A stretch of 64,000 nucleotides of DNA from Stenotrophomonas sp. ISL-67 (GTDB lineage: Bacteria; Pseudomonadota; Gammaproteobacteria; Xanthomonadales; Xanthomonadaceae), in NCBI RefSeq assembly GCF_018612915.1, contig NZ_JAGGRL010000007.1, positions 156,544 to 220,543 on the forward strand. The letters run 5' to 3'. This document shows, piece after piece, positions 54,469-63,826 of the stretch. Position 1 is the stretch's first letter, and the number at the start of each line of letters is the position of its first letter. A program made the position numbers and the translations under genes. The notes below the pieces were generated by a model. It was given only the letters and a program-made list of their open reading frames with translations. It ran no database searches and was not told the DNA's origin.

Positions 54469-55790
54469 AGACCCGCTCGCTGCGCAGCCGCCTGCTGCTG
54501 GCCGGTGGCCTGGGCATGGTGCTGGTGTCGGCACTGGCCACGTGGTGGTTGGGCGCGATGTACGAGCGCTCGGCACGCACGGCGCTGGACCAGCAATTGG
54601 GCAACGACCTGATCGCAGTGCTGGCGTTGGTGGAAACCGATGCGCAGGGCAGCATCCAGGTCAGCGGCGAACTGGGTGACGAACACTACCGGCGGGTGTT
54701 CTCCGGCGCGTACTGGCAGCTGCAGGATGCCCAGGGCCGCGCGCTTGGGCAATCGCGTTCCCTGTGGGATGAAACGCTCGCGGCGCCGGCCGCGCTGCGC
54801 ACCGGGCCAGCCCAGGCCTACGATACCAGCGGCCCGCTGCAGCAGCCGCTGCGGGCGTTGGCCCAGCAGGTCACCCTGCCGCGCGCGGCCGCCCCGCTGC
54901 AGGTGGTGGTGGCCACCGACCGCAGCCAGCTTGACGCGCAGGTGAATGCCTTCCGCCAACGCACCGCGCTGGCGCTGATCGTGCTCATCGCACTGTGGTT
55001 CGCCGTGCTGGTTACCCAGGTGCATTACGGGCTGCGGCCGCTGGCCCGGCTCGGTCGCATTGCCGAGCAGGTGCGCAATGGCGAGGACGTGCGCTTTCCG
55101 CAGCAGGGACTGGTGAAGGAGGTAGCGCCGCTGGCAGGAGAGTTGAATGCGCTGCTCGACCACCACGGGCGCATGGTGCTGCGCGCGCGGCGCAGCGCCG
55201 AAGACCTGGCGCATGCGTTGAAGACACCCCTCACCGTGTTGACCACGGAGGCGGCGGGCGACGGCAATGACTGGCGTAGCACCCTGCGCGGCGAAACGGC
55301 ACGCATGCAGGCCAGCATCGACCGTTACCTGGCGGTGGGCGTGGCCGCCGACCACCAGCAGCGCACGCCGGTGGCACCGGTGGTGGCTGCACTCTGCGGG
55401 TTGATGCAGCGCGTGCACGGCGAGCGCGGAATTGCGTTCACCTGCGATGCGGATGCTGCCGGCGTGTTTGCCGGTGCACGTGAGGACCTGGAAGAGATGT
55501 TGGGCAACCTGCTCGACAACGCGGGCAAGTGGGCCGCAAGGCGGGTGGAGGTGACGGTCGCGCAGGTCGACAACCACATCCAGATCGAGGTCCATGACGA
55601 TGGCAGTGGGCTGCCGGAGGACGATCTCGAACGCGTGTTGGGCCGAGGCGTGCGGTTGGACCAGCGCGCGCCGGGCAGCGGATTGGGGTTGGCGATCGCG
55701 GCGGATATTGCCGAGAGTTATGGCGGTGCATTGGTGCTGCGGAATGGCACCCCTGGGTTGGTGGCGGAACTGAGCCTGCCGGCCGGATGA
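54465..55790 (+). CDS. Sensor histidine kinase (PhoQ-like class)
   Basis: 441 residues. Two membrane helices (LLLAGGLGMVLVSALATWWL; LALIVLIALWFAVLVTQV) flank a periplasmic domain of about 130 residues. A HAMP-like linker follows, then the H-box AEDLAHALKTPLTVL with His250, N-box GNLLDNAGKWA, and ATP-lid glycines VHDDGSGLP and PGSGLGLAIAADIAESYGG. The HALKTPL form of the H-box is that of the PhoQ group. The kinase is last in the operon. Confidence 0.92.
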   Translation: MKTRSLRSRLLLAGGLGMVLVSALATWWLGAMYERSARTALDQQLGNDLIAVLALVETDAQGSIQVSGELGDEHYRRVFSGAYWQLQDAQGRALGQSRSLWDETLAAPAALRTGPAQAYDTSGPLQQPLRALAQQVTLPRAAAPLQVVVATDRSQLDAQVNAFRQRTALALIVLIALWFAVLVTQVHYGLRPLARLGRIAEQVRNGEDVRFPQQGLVKEVAPLAGELNALLDHHGRMVLRARRSAEDLAHALKTPLTVLTTEAAGDGNDWRSTLRGETARMQASIDRYLAVGVAADHQQRTPVAPVVAALCGLMQRVHGERGIAFTCDADAAGVFAGAREDLEEMLGNLLDNAGKWAARRVEVTVAQVDNHIQIEVHDDGSGLPEDDLERVLGRGVRLDQRAPGSGLGLAIAADIAESYGGALVLRNGTPGLVAELSLPAG

Positions 55791-55819
55791 CCGTGGTACG
55801 GCCGCCGTACATGCGGCCA

Positions 55820-55892
55820 GGCAGCCGGGCAGAGCCCGGCGCTACGCAATACAAGGCGCCCACCCGTAGAGCCGGGCTCTGCCCGGCTTGCC
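55820..55892. repeat. Inverted pair of GTAG elements
   Basis: A minus-oriented copy (55820-55845) and a plus-oriented copy (55866-55892), separated by 20 bp, each with hairpin GCCGGGC/GCCCGGC. Opposed copies can also pair with each other into a longer stem. They lie between the convergent kinase gene and the DUF6122 pseudogene. Confidence 0.8.
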
Positions 55893-55907
55893 AGTTCGCC
55901 CATGGCG

Positions 55908-56230
55908 CTACCGGCTTGAGTGCATCCACCAACAGTCGATGGCATCCAATACGATGTGGATGAGCAACCCGATCCCGAACAACCGCGTCTTCTTCGGCAC
56001 GCACAACCCCGCGTACAGCGCGATGGCCGGTACGGTATGCAGCGGATGGAAGCCAATGCTGCAGCGGTTCGGCGCATAGACCGGATCGGCCAGCAGGTGG
56101 CCAGGTCGATGATCCAACCCAGCAGCAACAGCGCCCAGGCCGACAGGAACCGCTTGCGCCAGAACATCCACGCCAACAGCGCCGGCACGGCGGCGTGCAG
56201 GAACAGATGGAAGATGGCGCGGCTGCTCAT
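55908..56230 (-). pseudogene. DUF6122-family membrane protein gene with a one-base frameshift
   Basis: Frame 1 from the ATG at 56230 encodes AIFHLFLHAAVPALLAWMFWRK ... LGWIIDL, then turns into nonsense. The frame ending at 55908 continues the family sequence: HLLADPVYAPNRCSIGFHPLHTVPAIALY ... LLIHIVLDAIDCWW (in parts). Loss of one base at about 56098-56102 breaks the expected DLDHLLADP. Joined, it would encode about 107 residues with three or four helices. The sequence after the break is still well preserved, so the mutation is recent or a sequencing error. Confidence 0.8.
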
Positions 56231-56233
56231 GGA

Positions 56234-56258
56234 GCAGCCGGGCAGAGCCCGGCTCTAC
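56234..56258 (-). repeat. GTAG-headed palindromic element
   Basis: Minus-strand copy with hairpin GCCGGGC-aga-GCCCGGC, 3 bp upstream of the DUF6122 start codon and about 45 bp after the speA stop. Confidence 0.7.
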
Positions 56259-56303
56259 GCGTCGTGGGGCCGTGCTCTGTCCGGCGGTACAGCACCCTAC
56301 CGA

Positions 56304-58193
56304 TCAGCTCAGCGGCTCGTCGGACAGGTAGGTGTAGCCGGTCAGGCCCGCTTCCAACGCTTCGGACAGCTCCTGCGCACGCGCTGGCGACAGCGCTGCC
56401 GCGGCCACGCGTTCGGCATAGCTCGCACGCAGGTCGGCCAGGCTGTACCCCACGTAGTCCAGCATCACGTCGGTGGTATCGCCCCGGCGCTGCTGGGTGA
56501 TCGCGTAGCCATCGGCGTCGGCCAGCACTTCCACCGCGTCGGTATCGCCGAACAGGTTGTGGATGTCGCCTAGGATTTCCTGGTACGCGCCCACCATGAA
56601 GAAGCCAATGCGGTAGCTCTCGCCCGACTTCACCGCATGCAGCGGCAGCGAGGTATCCAGGCTCTCGTTCTCGACATAGGTCTTGACCATGCCATCCGAA
56701 TCGCAGGTCATGTCGGCGATGATGCCGCGACGCTGCGGCGGCTCGTCCAGGCGCTCGATCGGTACGATCGGGAACACCTGGTCGATCGCCCATGCATCGG
56801 GAATCGACTCGAACACGCTGAAGTTGACGAAGTACTTGTCCACCAGGCGTTCGTTCAACTCATCCAGCGCCGGGCGGTGGCTCTTTTCGTCATAGCTCAG
56901 CCGTGCACGCACGGCATGGGCGATGGCGTAGAACAGGTCGTCGATGCGCGCCCGCTGCGGCAGGTCGATCTGGCCCAGCGCGTAGCTGGACAGGCCTTCA
57001 GCGTGGAAGTGCTGCGCTTCCTGGAACAGTTCCACCGCCGGGCGCTGGTCCAGGTCGTCGTGGATTTCGCGCAGGTGGCGGATCGCGGCCGGTTCGTCGT
57101 CATGCTGGTCGGGCACGCGGCCCTCCTGCGCTTCCTCGACCTCGGACACATTGGCGATCAGCACCGCGTGGTGCGCGGTCATCGCGCGGCCACACTCGGT
57201 GACAATGCGCGGCGGGGTCAGGCCGTGCTCTTCGCAGGCATTGGCCAGCGGCTGCACGATGTTGCCGGCGTAGGAATCCAGCCCGTAGTTGATCGAGCAG
57301 AAGCTGCGCGAGCGGGTACCTTCGTAATCCACGCCCAGCCCGCCGCCCACATCCACGTGGGTGATCTTCGCGCCCAGGCGCGACAGCTCCACGAAGTAGC
57401 GGGTGGCTTCGCGCATGCCGTTGGCGATGTCGCGCACGTTGGAGATCTGCGAGCCCATGTGGAAGTGCAGCAGGCTCAGGCAGTCGGCGTACTCGGTGTC
57501 GCGCAGCGACTTCCACAGGTCCAGCAGCTGGCGCGGGGACAGGCCGAACTTGGCCTTGTCACCGCCGCTGTTCTGCCACTTGCCCGCCCCCAGCGACGCC
57601 AGGCGCATGCGCACGCCCAGGCCCGGCTTCACGTCCAGCGCCTTGGCCTCTTCCAGCACCAGCTTCAGCTCGGAGGGCTTCTCGATCACGATGAAGGTCT
57701 GCAGGCCCAGCTTGCGGCCGATCAGGGCCAGGCGGATGTACTCGCGGTCCTTGTAGCCGTTGCAGACGATCAGCCCGCCCGGGCGCGACAGTGCCAGCAC
57801 CGCCATCAGTTCCGGCTTGCTGCCCGCTTCCAGGCCGAAGCCCTCGCCGTGGTGGCTGGCCAGGGTGCCGGCCACGCCACGGTGCTGGTTGACCTTGATC
57901 GGGTATACGGCCGTATAGCCGCCGGGGTAGTCCCAATCGGCCTGGGCCTTACCGAAGGCCGCCTGCAGCTTGCCCAGGCGCTGGCCCAGGATGTCCGGGA
58001 AGCGCACCAGCAGCGGCAGCTTGGCCCCGGCAGCGCGCGCGGCATCCACCACCTTGGGCAGGGACACCACCGGGCCGTCCTGGCCAGTCGGTCTCACCAC
58101 CATGTGTCCAGCCTGATCCACGTCGAAGTAGCCATCCGCCCAATGCGGAATCGAGTAGGTCTTGCGGGCTTGGTCGAGGGACCAATCGGTCAT
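56304..58193 (-). CDS. speA: Biosynthetic arginine decarboxylase
   Basis: 629 residues; PLP enzyme that makes agmatine from arginine for putrescine and spermidine synthesis. The PLP lysine is Lys100 in AVYPIKVNQHRGV. Other signatures: GFGLEAGSKPELMAVLAL, LHFHMGSQISNVRDI, HVDVGGGLGVDYEGTRS, and CDSDGMVKTYVENES with the substrate-site Cys-Asp. The ATG at 58193 matches the family start; the open frame upstream to 58307 is not family-like. It is divergent from speE with a 185-bp gap, so the two polyamine genes share a promoter region. Confidence 0.96.
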   Translation of the reverse strand: MTDWSLDQARKTYSIPHWADGYFDVDQAGHMVVRPTGQDGPVVSLPKVVDAARAAGAKLPLLVRFPDILGQRLGKLQAAFGKAQADWDYPGGYTAVYPIKVNQHRGVAGTLASHHGEGFGLEAGSKPELMAVLALSRPGGLIVCNGYKDREYIRLALIGRKLGLQTFIVIEKPSELKLVLEEAKALDVKPGLGVRMRLASLGAGKWQNSGGDKAKFGLSPRQLLDLWKSLRDTEYADCLSLLHFHMGSQISNVRDIANGMREATRYFVELSRLGAKITHVDVGGGLGVDYEGTRSRSFCSINYGLDSYAGNIVQPLANACEEHGLTPPRIVTECGRAMTAHHAVLIANVSEVEEAQEGRVPDQHDDEPAAIRHLREIHDDLDQRPAVELFQEAQHFHAEGLSSYALGQIDLPQRARIDDLFYAIAHAVRARLSYDEKSHRPALDELNERLVDKYFVNFSVFESIPDAWAIDQVFPIVPIERLDEPPQRRGIIADMTCDSDGMVKTYVENESLDTSLPLHAVKSGESYRIGFFMVGAYQEILGDIHNLFGDTDAVEVLADADGYAITQQRRGDTTDVMLDYVGYSLADLRASYAERVAAAALSPARAQELSEALEAGLTGYTYLSDEPLS

Positions 58194-58378
58194 TGCAGTG
58201 GGCCTGAACAGGAAAAAGGGCGTGCATGATAACGCCTGTGTCGCCAAGGGTCCGTTACAATCCGCGCCCGCGCCTGTTCCCGGCTCTCCCGAGCCTGAAC
58301 GGGCCACCGTCCGGACGTGGCTGACGCCACGCGGCCCCGGCCGCCCGGCTTCCCCCTTCCGAACAGGACCGTTACTCC

Positions 58379-59233
58379 ATGACTGACAACAACAACTGGT
58401 ACATCGAGCACTTCGAGCGCACCGGCTCGGCCATCGGCTACCACCTGAAGGGCAAGCTGGACGAAGTGCAGTCGCCGTTCCAGAAGATCGAGATCTTCGC
58501 CACGACCGACTGGGGCAACCTGATGACCATCGACGGCGCCATCATGCTGACCAGCAAGGACAACTTCTTCTACCACGAGATGATCAGCCACCCGGTACTG
58601 TTCACCCATGCCGCGCCCAAGCGCGTGGTGATCATCGGCGGCGGCGACTGCGGCACCCTGCGCGAGGTGCTCAAGCACCAGGGCGTGGAGAGCGTGACCC
58701 AGTGCGACATCGACGAGCAGGTCACCCGCATGGCCGAGAAGCACTTCCCGGAACTGTGCGATTCCAACCATGACCCGCGTGCCGAGCTGATGTTCGACGA
58801 CGGCGTGGCCTACATGGCCAACTGCCCGGCTGGCAGCGTGGACGTGGTGATCGTCGATTCCACCGACCCGGTCGGCCCGGGTGAGGGGCTGTTCAACAAG
58901 GCCTTCTATGAGAGCTGCTTCAAGGCGCTGAAGGATGACGGCATCCTGGTGCAGCAGTCCGAATCGCCGCTGATGCAGCTGGACCTGATCAACGAAATGC
59001 GCACCGAGATGGGCAAGGCCGGCTTCCAGTCGTTCAAGACCCTGCCGTTCCCGCAGCCGTGCTACCCCACTGGCTGGTGGAGCGTGACCCTGGCGCGCAA
59101 GGGCCAGAGCAGCTTCGACTTCCGCCAGGCCGATTCAGCCTCCAAGAGCTTCAACACGCTGTACTACACCGCCGCCCTGCACACCGGCGTACTGGTCACC
59201 CCTCCCTTCGTGGCGGCAGCCCTCAAGGGTTGA
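58379..59233 (+). CDS. speE: Spermidine synthase
   Basis: 284 residues; aminopropyltransferase that makes spermidine from putrescine and decarboxylated SAM. Motifs: LMTIDGAIMLTSKDNFFYHEM, VIIGGGDCGTLREVLKH (nucleotide loop), CDIDEQV, and the catalytic DVVIVDSTDPVGPGEGLF. Length is normal. The ATG at 58379 follows AGGA at ten bases. A strong terminator lies about 70 bp downstream. Confidence 0.97.
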   Translation: MTDNNNWYIEHFERTGSAIGYHLKGKLDEVQSPFQKIEIFATTDWGNLMTIDGAIMLTSKDNFFYHEMISHPVLFTHAAPKRVVIIGGGDCGTLREVLKHQGVESVTQCDIDEQVTRMAEKHFPELCDSNHDPRAELMFDDGVAYMANCPAGSVDVVIVDSTDPVGPGEGLFNKAFYESCFKALKDDGILVQQSESPLMQLDLINEMRTEMGKAGFQSFKTLPFPQPCYPTGWWSVTLARKGQSSFDFRQADSASKSFNTLYYTAALHTGVLVTPPFVAAALKG

Positions 59234-59248
59234 TCCCGGGGTCCAGGA

Positions 59249-59272
59249 GGGCCGGCCAACGGCCGGCGCTAC
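59249..59272 (-). repeat. GTAG-headed palindromic element
   Basis: Minus-strand copy: GTAGCGCCGGCC on that strand with hairpin GGCCGGC-caac-GGCCGGC-like arms. It lies 15 bp after the speE stop. Confidence 0.7.
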
Positions 59273-59300
59273 CGGTGGCGGTTTCGCGACCGGGAAAAAC

Positions 59301-59334
59301 AAAAAACCCGCGCCGGTAACGGCGCGGGTTTTCT
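59301..59334. terminator. Bidirectional intrinsic terminator
   Basis: Stem AACCCGCGCC-ggtaac-GGCGCGGGTT (59305-59330), six A on the left and TTTTCTT on the right, so it can serve speE (plus). It could also stop minus-strand transcripts coming from lpxO, whose stop is 110 bp away. Confidence 0.85.
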
Positions 59335-59407
59335 TGTCGATCGGCGCTGGCCGGCGCCGGGACCTCTGCCGCTTCATCGGCAATTGAACGGCGCCGGGAC
59401 CTTTCCG

Positions 59408-59431
59408 GTAGCGCCGGCCGTTGGCCGGCCC
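59408..59431 (+). repeat. GTAG-headed palindromic element
   Basis: Starts GTAGCGCCGGCC with hairpin CCGGCC-gtt-GGCCGG, 12 bp after the lpxO stop. Left of it, a 14-bp direct repeat (CGGCGCCGGGACCT) occurs at 59352 and 59389. Confidence 0.7.
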
Positions 59432-59443
59432 TCGCGATGCCGG

Positions 59444-60352
59444 CTACAGCGCCCAGATCCCCGCAATCACCAGCAGCACCAGCCCCCACTTGATCGCGTG
59501 GTAGGCGAACGCGTTCTTCGCGCGCAGCGCCTTGGCCTTCAGCCGCACTTTGTACACGCCGCCAAAGGCCTTGTTCACGCCCCCGGTGGGATCGCCCGGG
59601 AAATTCGGCGAGGCGCCACCGGCCAGCAGCGTCGCCGCCACTGCACGGTTGAACAGCCCGGGCAGACCGAAGCGCAGCGGGCGGGCGATATCGCAGAACA
59701 GGATCACGCGGTCCTGGTCGGTCTCGTTGTGCGCGTGATGGATGTAGGTCTCGTCGAACATCATCCACTCGCCGTCACGCCAGCTCTTTCGAATCCCGTC
59801 CACCTCGATGTAGCAGCGGTCATCGTTCGGCGTGGCCAGGCCCAGGTGCAGGCGCAGCGAACCGGCGAACGGGTCACGGTGTGGGCGCAGCTCGCTGCCC
59901 GGCGGCAGCTGGGCGAACATCGCCGCGCGCACGTCCGGAATCGACTCCAGCAGCGCGGTGGTCTGCGGGCACAGTTCCTTGGCCGACGGATGCGACGGGC
60001 CATACCACTTCAGGTAGAAGCGCTTCCAGCCGCGGCGGAAAAACGAATTGAAGCCGGCGTCGTTGTACGAGCTGGAGGCTGCGATCTTCTCGGCATCGCG
60101 CAGGGCGAGCGCCTCATCGCGGATCATCGTCCAGTTCGCGCGCAGGGGTTCCAGTTGCGGGAAGTCCTTGCCCGGGTCCAGGAACGGCGTGGTCGGCACC
60201 TTGGAGAACAGGTACATGACCACGTTGATGGGGGCCATGAAACTGGAATGGTCGAGCAGCTGCCGCGACCAGCGCGCGCGCACCTTGCCCCGGTAATGGA
60301 TGTACAGCACGCAGGCCACGAACAGGGCCACCACAATTATCTTGATCATCAT
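59444..60352 (-). CDS. lpxO: LpxO-like lipid A / aspartyl-asparaginyl beta-hydroxylase
   Basis: 302 residues. An N-terminal membrane helix (IIVVALFVACVLYIHY), a Fe(II)/2-oxoglutarate hydroxylase domain, and a C-terminal hydrophobic tail (AIKWGLVLLVIAGIWAL). The double-stranded beta-helix has ELRPHRDPFAGSLRLHLGL (first ligand His158) and DETYIHHAHNETDQDRVILFCD (second ligand among His205-208; the Arg binds 2-oxoglutarate). LpxO 2-hydroxylates a lipid A acyl chain. Divergent from a lipopolysaccharide-kinase-like gene, which supports a surface-lipid role. Confidence 0.87.
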   Translation of the reverse strand: MMIKIIVVALFVACVLYIHYRGKVRARWSRQLLDHSSFMAPINVVMYLFSKVPTTPFLDPGKDFPQLEPLRANWTMIRDEALALRDAEKIAASSSYNDAGFNSFFRRGWKRFYLKWYGPSHPSAKELCPQTTALLESIPDVRAAMFAQLPPGSELRPHRDPFAGSLRLHLGLATPNDDRCYIEVDGIRKSWRDGEWMMFDETYIHHAHNETDQDRVILFCDIARPLRFGLPGLFNRAVAATLLAGGASPNFPGDPTGGVNKAFGGVYKVRLKAKALRAKNAFAYHAIKWGLVLLVIAGIWAL

Positions 60353-60711
60353 GCTTCCACCGGCCAGCGCCGGAACCCGTCAGGGCAAAGGGAACGCAGG
60401 ACCGGAAGCGGCCCGCATCGGGGGAATGCCATGGTCCGTACCGACCCGGCTGCGGTCAAGCGGCAGCGCATTCACGCTCATCGGATCAATCTCGTACGCA
60501 ATTGAATTTATTGCGCTTTTAAGCATTTCGCCGAGGTTGTTTCTCGCTGGGCGCGACAAACTGTTCCACCCCAGGCTACGACATTTTTCTGACAAACACT
60601 GGTTTCGTGTACTCCGGAGTACTAAAATTAACGAAATCTTGATACTCCCCCATTCAGCAGCACCGGTACGCCTGACGCTTTGCGCCGACCACCGGGTCGC
60701 CCCAGAACGTC
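60353..60711. other. AT-richer divergent regulatory region with a perfect 14-bp palindrome
   Basis: 359 bp between lpxO and the kinase-like gene, no coding frame I trust. The part from 60490 to 60650 is clearly AT-richer. It holds the perfect palindrome GTACTCCGGAGTAC at 60609-60622, about 90 bp before the kinase start, a plausible regulator site. No sigma-70 pair stands out. Confidence 0.5.
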
Positions 60712-61730
<1,019 letters not shown>

Positions 61731-61769
61731 CTATCCTAGTCCCTGGCCAGCCCCACCCGCAGAGATTCC

Positions 61770-62036
61770 ATGATTGACCTCAACCAGCTCGATGACCTCG
61801 CACGCCGCCTGAGCGACATGGTCCCGCCGGGCCTGCGTCAATCGCGCGAGGAACTGCAGGCGACCTTCAAAAGCGCCCTGCAGGCTGGCCTGGGCAAACT
61901 GGACCTGGTGACCCGCGAAGAATTCGACGTGCAGCGCGCGGTGCTGCTGCGCACCCGCGAGAAGCTCGAAGCGCTGGAGAAGAGCGTAGCTGCGCTGGAA
62001 GCCGCCGCAGGCGTACCAGAGCGTCCGGCTCCCTGA
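61770..62036 (+). CDS. ubiK: Ubiquinone biosynthesis accessory factor UbiK (YqiC/BMFP)
   Basis: 88 residues. N-terminal amphipathic part (MIDLNQLDDLARRLSDMVPPGLRQ) and a C-terminal coiled coil (TREEFDVQRAVLLRTREKLEALEKSVAALEAA, in parts), the pattern of the BMFP/YqiC family. It assists late steps of ubiquinone synthesis with UbiJ in E. coli. It is upstream of comM, as often seen in Xanthomonadaceae. Confidence 0.9.
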   Translation: MIDLNQLDDLARRLSDMVPPGLRQSREELQATFKSALQAGLGKLDLVTREEFDVQRAVLLRTREKLEALEKSVAALEAAAGVPERPAP

Positions 62037-62246
62037 TCGGGCGCAGCTCTTGCGTTCCGCCCGTACAGGCTCGCCTGTAGCGTAGCCCCCTGGGCGACTG
62101 CCGTGTGGTTCGACCGCATCGCGCTGTCGGCCTTGGACGACCTCCCGGCGCGTGGTCTGCTGATTGAGCGGCACGGTTATGGCCGACAGTCATCGGCAGC
62201 GTCGTCACCCAAGCTTGGAGTTCGTTCAACCAACCTGGAAACCTGC

Positions 62247-62528
62247 ATGAGCCTTGCGCTGGTGCACAGCCGCGCGCGCGTGGGCGTTGCTGCGCCAGCG
62301 GTGCGGATCGAAGTGATGTTGAGCGGCGGCCTGCCGCATACCACCCTCGTCGGCCTGCCCGAAGCGGCCGTGCGCGAATCGCGCGACCGCGTCCGCGCCG
62401 CACTGGTCTGCGCCCAGTTCGACTACCCGCAGCGGCGCATCCTGATCAACCTGGCCCCAGCCGACCTGCCCAAGGAAGGCGGGTACCTGCGACTTTATTG
62501 GATGGACGCAATCCATTACATTCAATAA
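62247..62528 (+). pseudogene. comM: comM/yifB truncated by island insertion
   Basis: The N-terminal ~79 residues are a normal YifB/ComM Mg-chelatase-like start (MSLALVHSRARVGVAAPAV, GGLPHTTLVGLPEAAVRESRDRVRAAL, INLAPADLPKEGG, in parts). The expected continuation (RFDLP...) is replaced after 62482 by YLRLYWMDAIHYIQ and a stop. The remaining four-fifths of the ~500-residue ATPase are not in the window. ComM is a branch-migration helicase for natural transformation, so this copy should be inactive. Confidence 0.88.
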
Positions 62529-62530
62529 GG
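62482..62530. other. Left boundary (attachment region) of the genomic island
   Basis: comM homology stops at about 62482 right after a GAAGGCGG stretch. The next 45 bp are AT-rich and contain a perfect inverted hexamer pair, TTATTG...CAATAA (62495-62528), with TGGAT/ATCCA inside, suitable as recombinase arm sites. The exact crossover base needs the right end. Confidence 0.6.
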
Positions 62531-62566
62531 ACGGACACCTCGTCCGGGTCTCATGTTGGAGCCAAC

Positions 62567-63826
62567 ATGGCACAGGTTGTAGTGATCTCACTTGACCGTA
62601 GCGAGAACCTGGTCACAGGAAGTCCTTCGCGCTCCCATCAGCCGGCCGCGGTGGCCCTGCCACAACTCGTCTGGGGCCACGGAGAACCTTGGCGAGAGGC
62701 TAATGTTTGGCTCCTCTCTCGTAAGGACTCTGGCCTTGATGAAGAGACAGTACGGAAGGATGCCCAACTCGTAGGGGCTTACGCTCAATGGGTTGAGGAG
62801 GTTAAGGTTGCATGGCACCACTTCCCGCTGCGCAAAGACGAGCGCGTGCTCAATCGGTACAGGCAGCACCTACTACAGCTGAGAGCCGCAGGTAAGCTGG
62901 CGGCCAGTACTGTGACTCATCGGATGAGGGCCGTAATTGCGCTCTATAGATGGCTTGTAGAAGAGCAGCTGATATCCACTAAGTGGCCGCTTTGGGAAGA
63001 CCGCACATACGGCGTGCGGATCTCCACTGACTTTGGTCTCCAGCGCTCGATCAATGTGAGCACGAGTTCGCTTGCGATCAAGAACAAGCGTCGACCAGGG
63101 TATCGCCTTGAAGGCGGGGTTCTCCCGGTGAGCGCCAAGCAGCGCACTCAAATACTAGAGGCAGCTCGATCTCACGCGCCCTATGAACTTTTCTTGATGC
63201 TCGCCTGCGGCTTCTTCACAGGTATGCGGGTCGGGTCCATCTGCGATCTCCGTGTAGGTACGCTCATCAATGCTGCGCGCGACTCGAGGCTGAATGGGTT
63301 TGTCTACCTAACTATCGGGCCTGGCGCCACACCCCAAGTCCACACGAAGTTCGACGTTACGGGTCAAATCATCATGCCAGCGACGCTCTTCGATGAAATA
63401 CTGGGGTATGTCGAATCGCCGACGCGCATCAGACGTGTTGATCGCGCCGCGCGCAGCGATCGAGATCGGGTCTTCCTGACTGCTGCTGGCCGGTCCTATG
63501 CTGCCAAGTCAGCAGGGCATGGAGCTACTGTCAGCGTGCTCATGTCAAGGTTGCGACGCGAAGCTGCGAAGATCGGCATCGATCTTGGAGGATTCCATTT
63601 CCACCAGACACGCGCGACCTTCGCCACCGAAGTTGCTGAAACTGCTCTACGCTCGAGTCAGCGTCTCAATGCGATCTCCATAGTCAAAGACTTACTCTTG
63701 CATGCTCACGAGGCGACGTCGCTACGCTACATACGGTTCGTCGAAGATGAGAAGGTGAAGGCCAAGATCGGAAATGATTTCTCACTAGCCTTCTTGAACG
63801 AAGCCATCGAGAAACCATGCGACTAA
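62567..63826 (+). CDS. Tyrosine recombinase/integrase
   Basis: 419 residues. An N-terminal SAM-like core-binding domain (about 50-145) and a catalytic domain with all active-site residues: Arg221 in GFFTGMRVGSICDL, Lys262 in the beta hairpin VHTKFDV, His346 and Arg349 in FHFHQTRATFATEV, His379/His381 and the nucleophile Tyr388 in LLLHAHEATSLRYIRF. The ATG at 62567 has GGAG six bases upstream. GC content is well below the core genes (lines I counted ran about 48-60%). It lies 85 bp inside the break in comM and is probably the enzyme that inserted the island. Confidence 0.9.
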   Translation: MAQVVVISLDRSENLVTGSPSRSHQPAAVALPQLVWGHGEPWREANVWLLSRKDSGLDEETVRKDAQLVGAYAQWVEEVKVAWHHFPLRKDERVLNRYRQHLLQLRAAGKLAASTVTHRMRAVIALYRWLVEEQLISTKWPLWEDRTYGVRISTDFGLQRSINVSTSSLAIKNKRRPGYRLEGGVLPVSAKQRTQILEAARSHAPYELFLMLACGFFTGMRVGSICDLRVGTLINAARDSRLNGFVYLTIGPGATPQVHTKFDVTGQIIMPATLFDEILGYVESPTRIRRVDRAARSDRDRVFLTAAGRSYAAKSAGHGATVSVLMSRLRREAAKIGIDLGGFHFHQTRATFATEVAETALRSSQRLNAISIVKDLLLHAHEATSLRYIRFVEDEKVKAKIGNDFSLAFLNEAIEKPCD

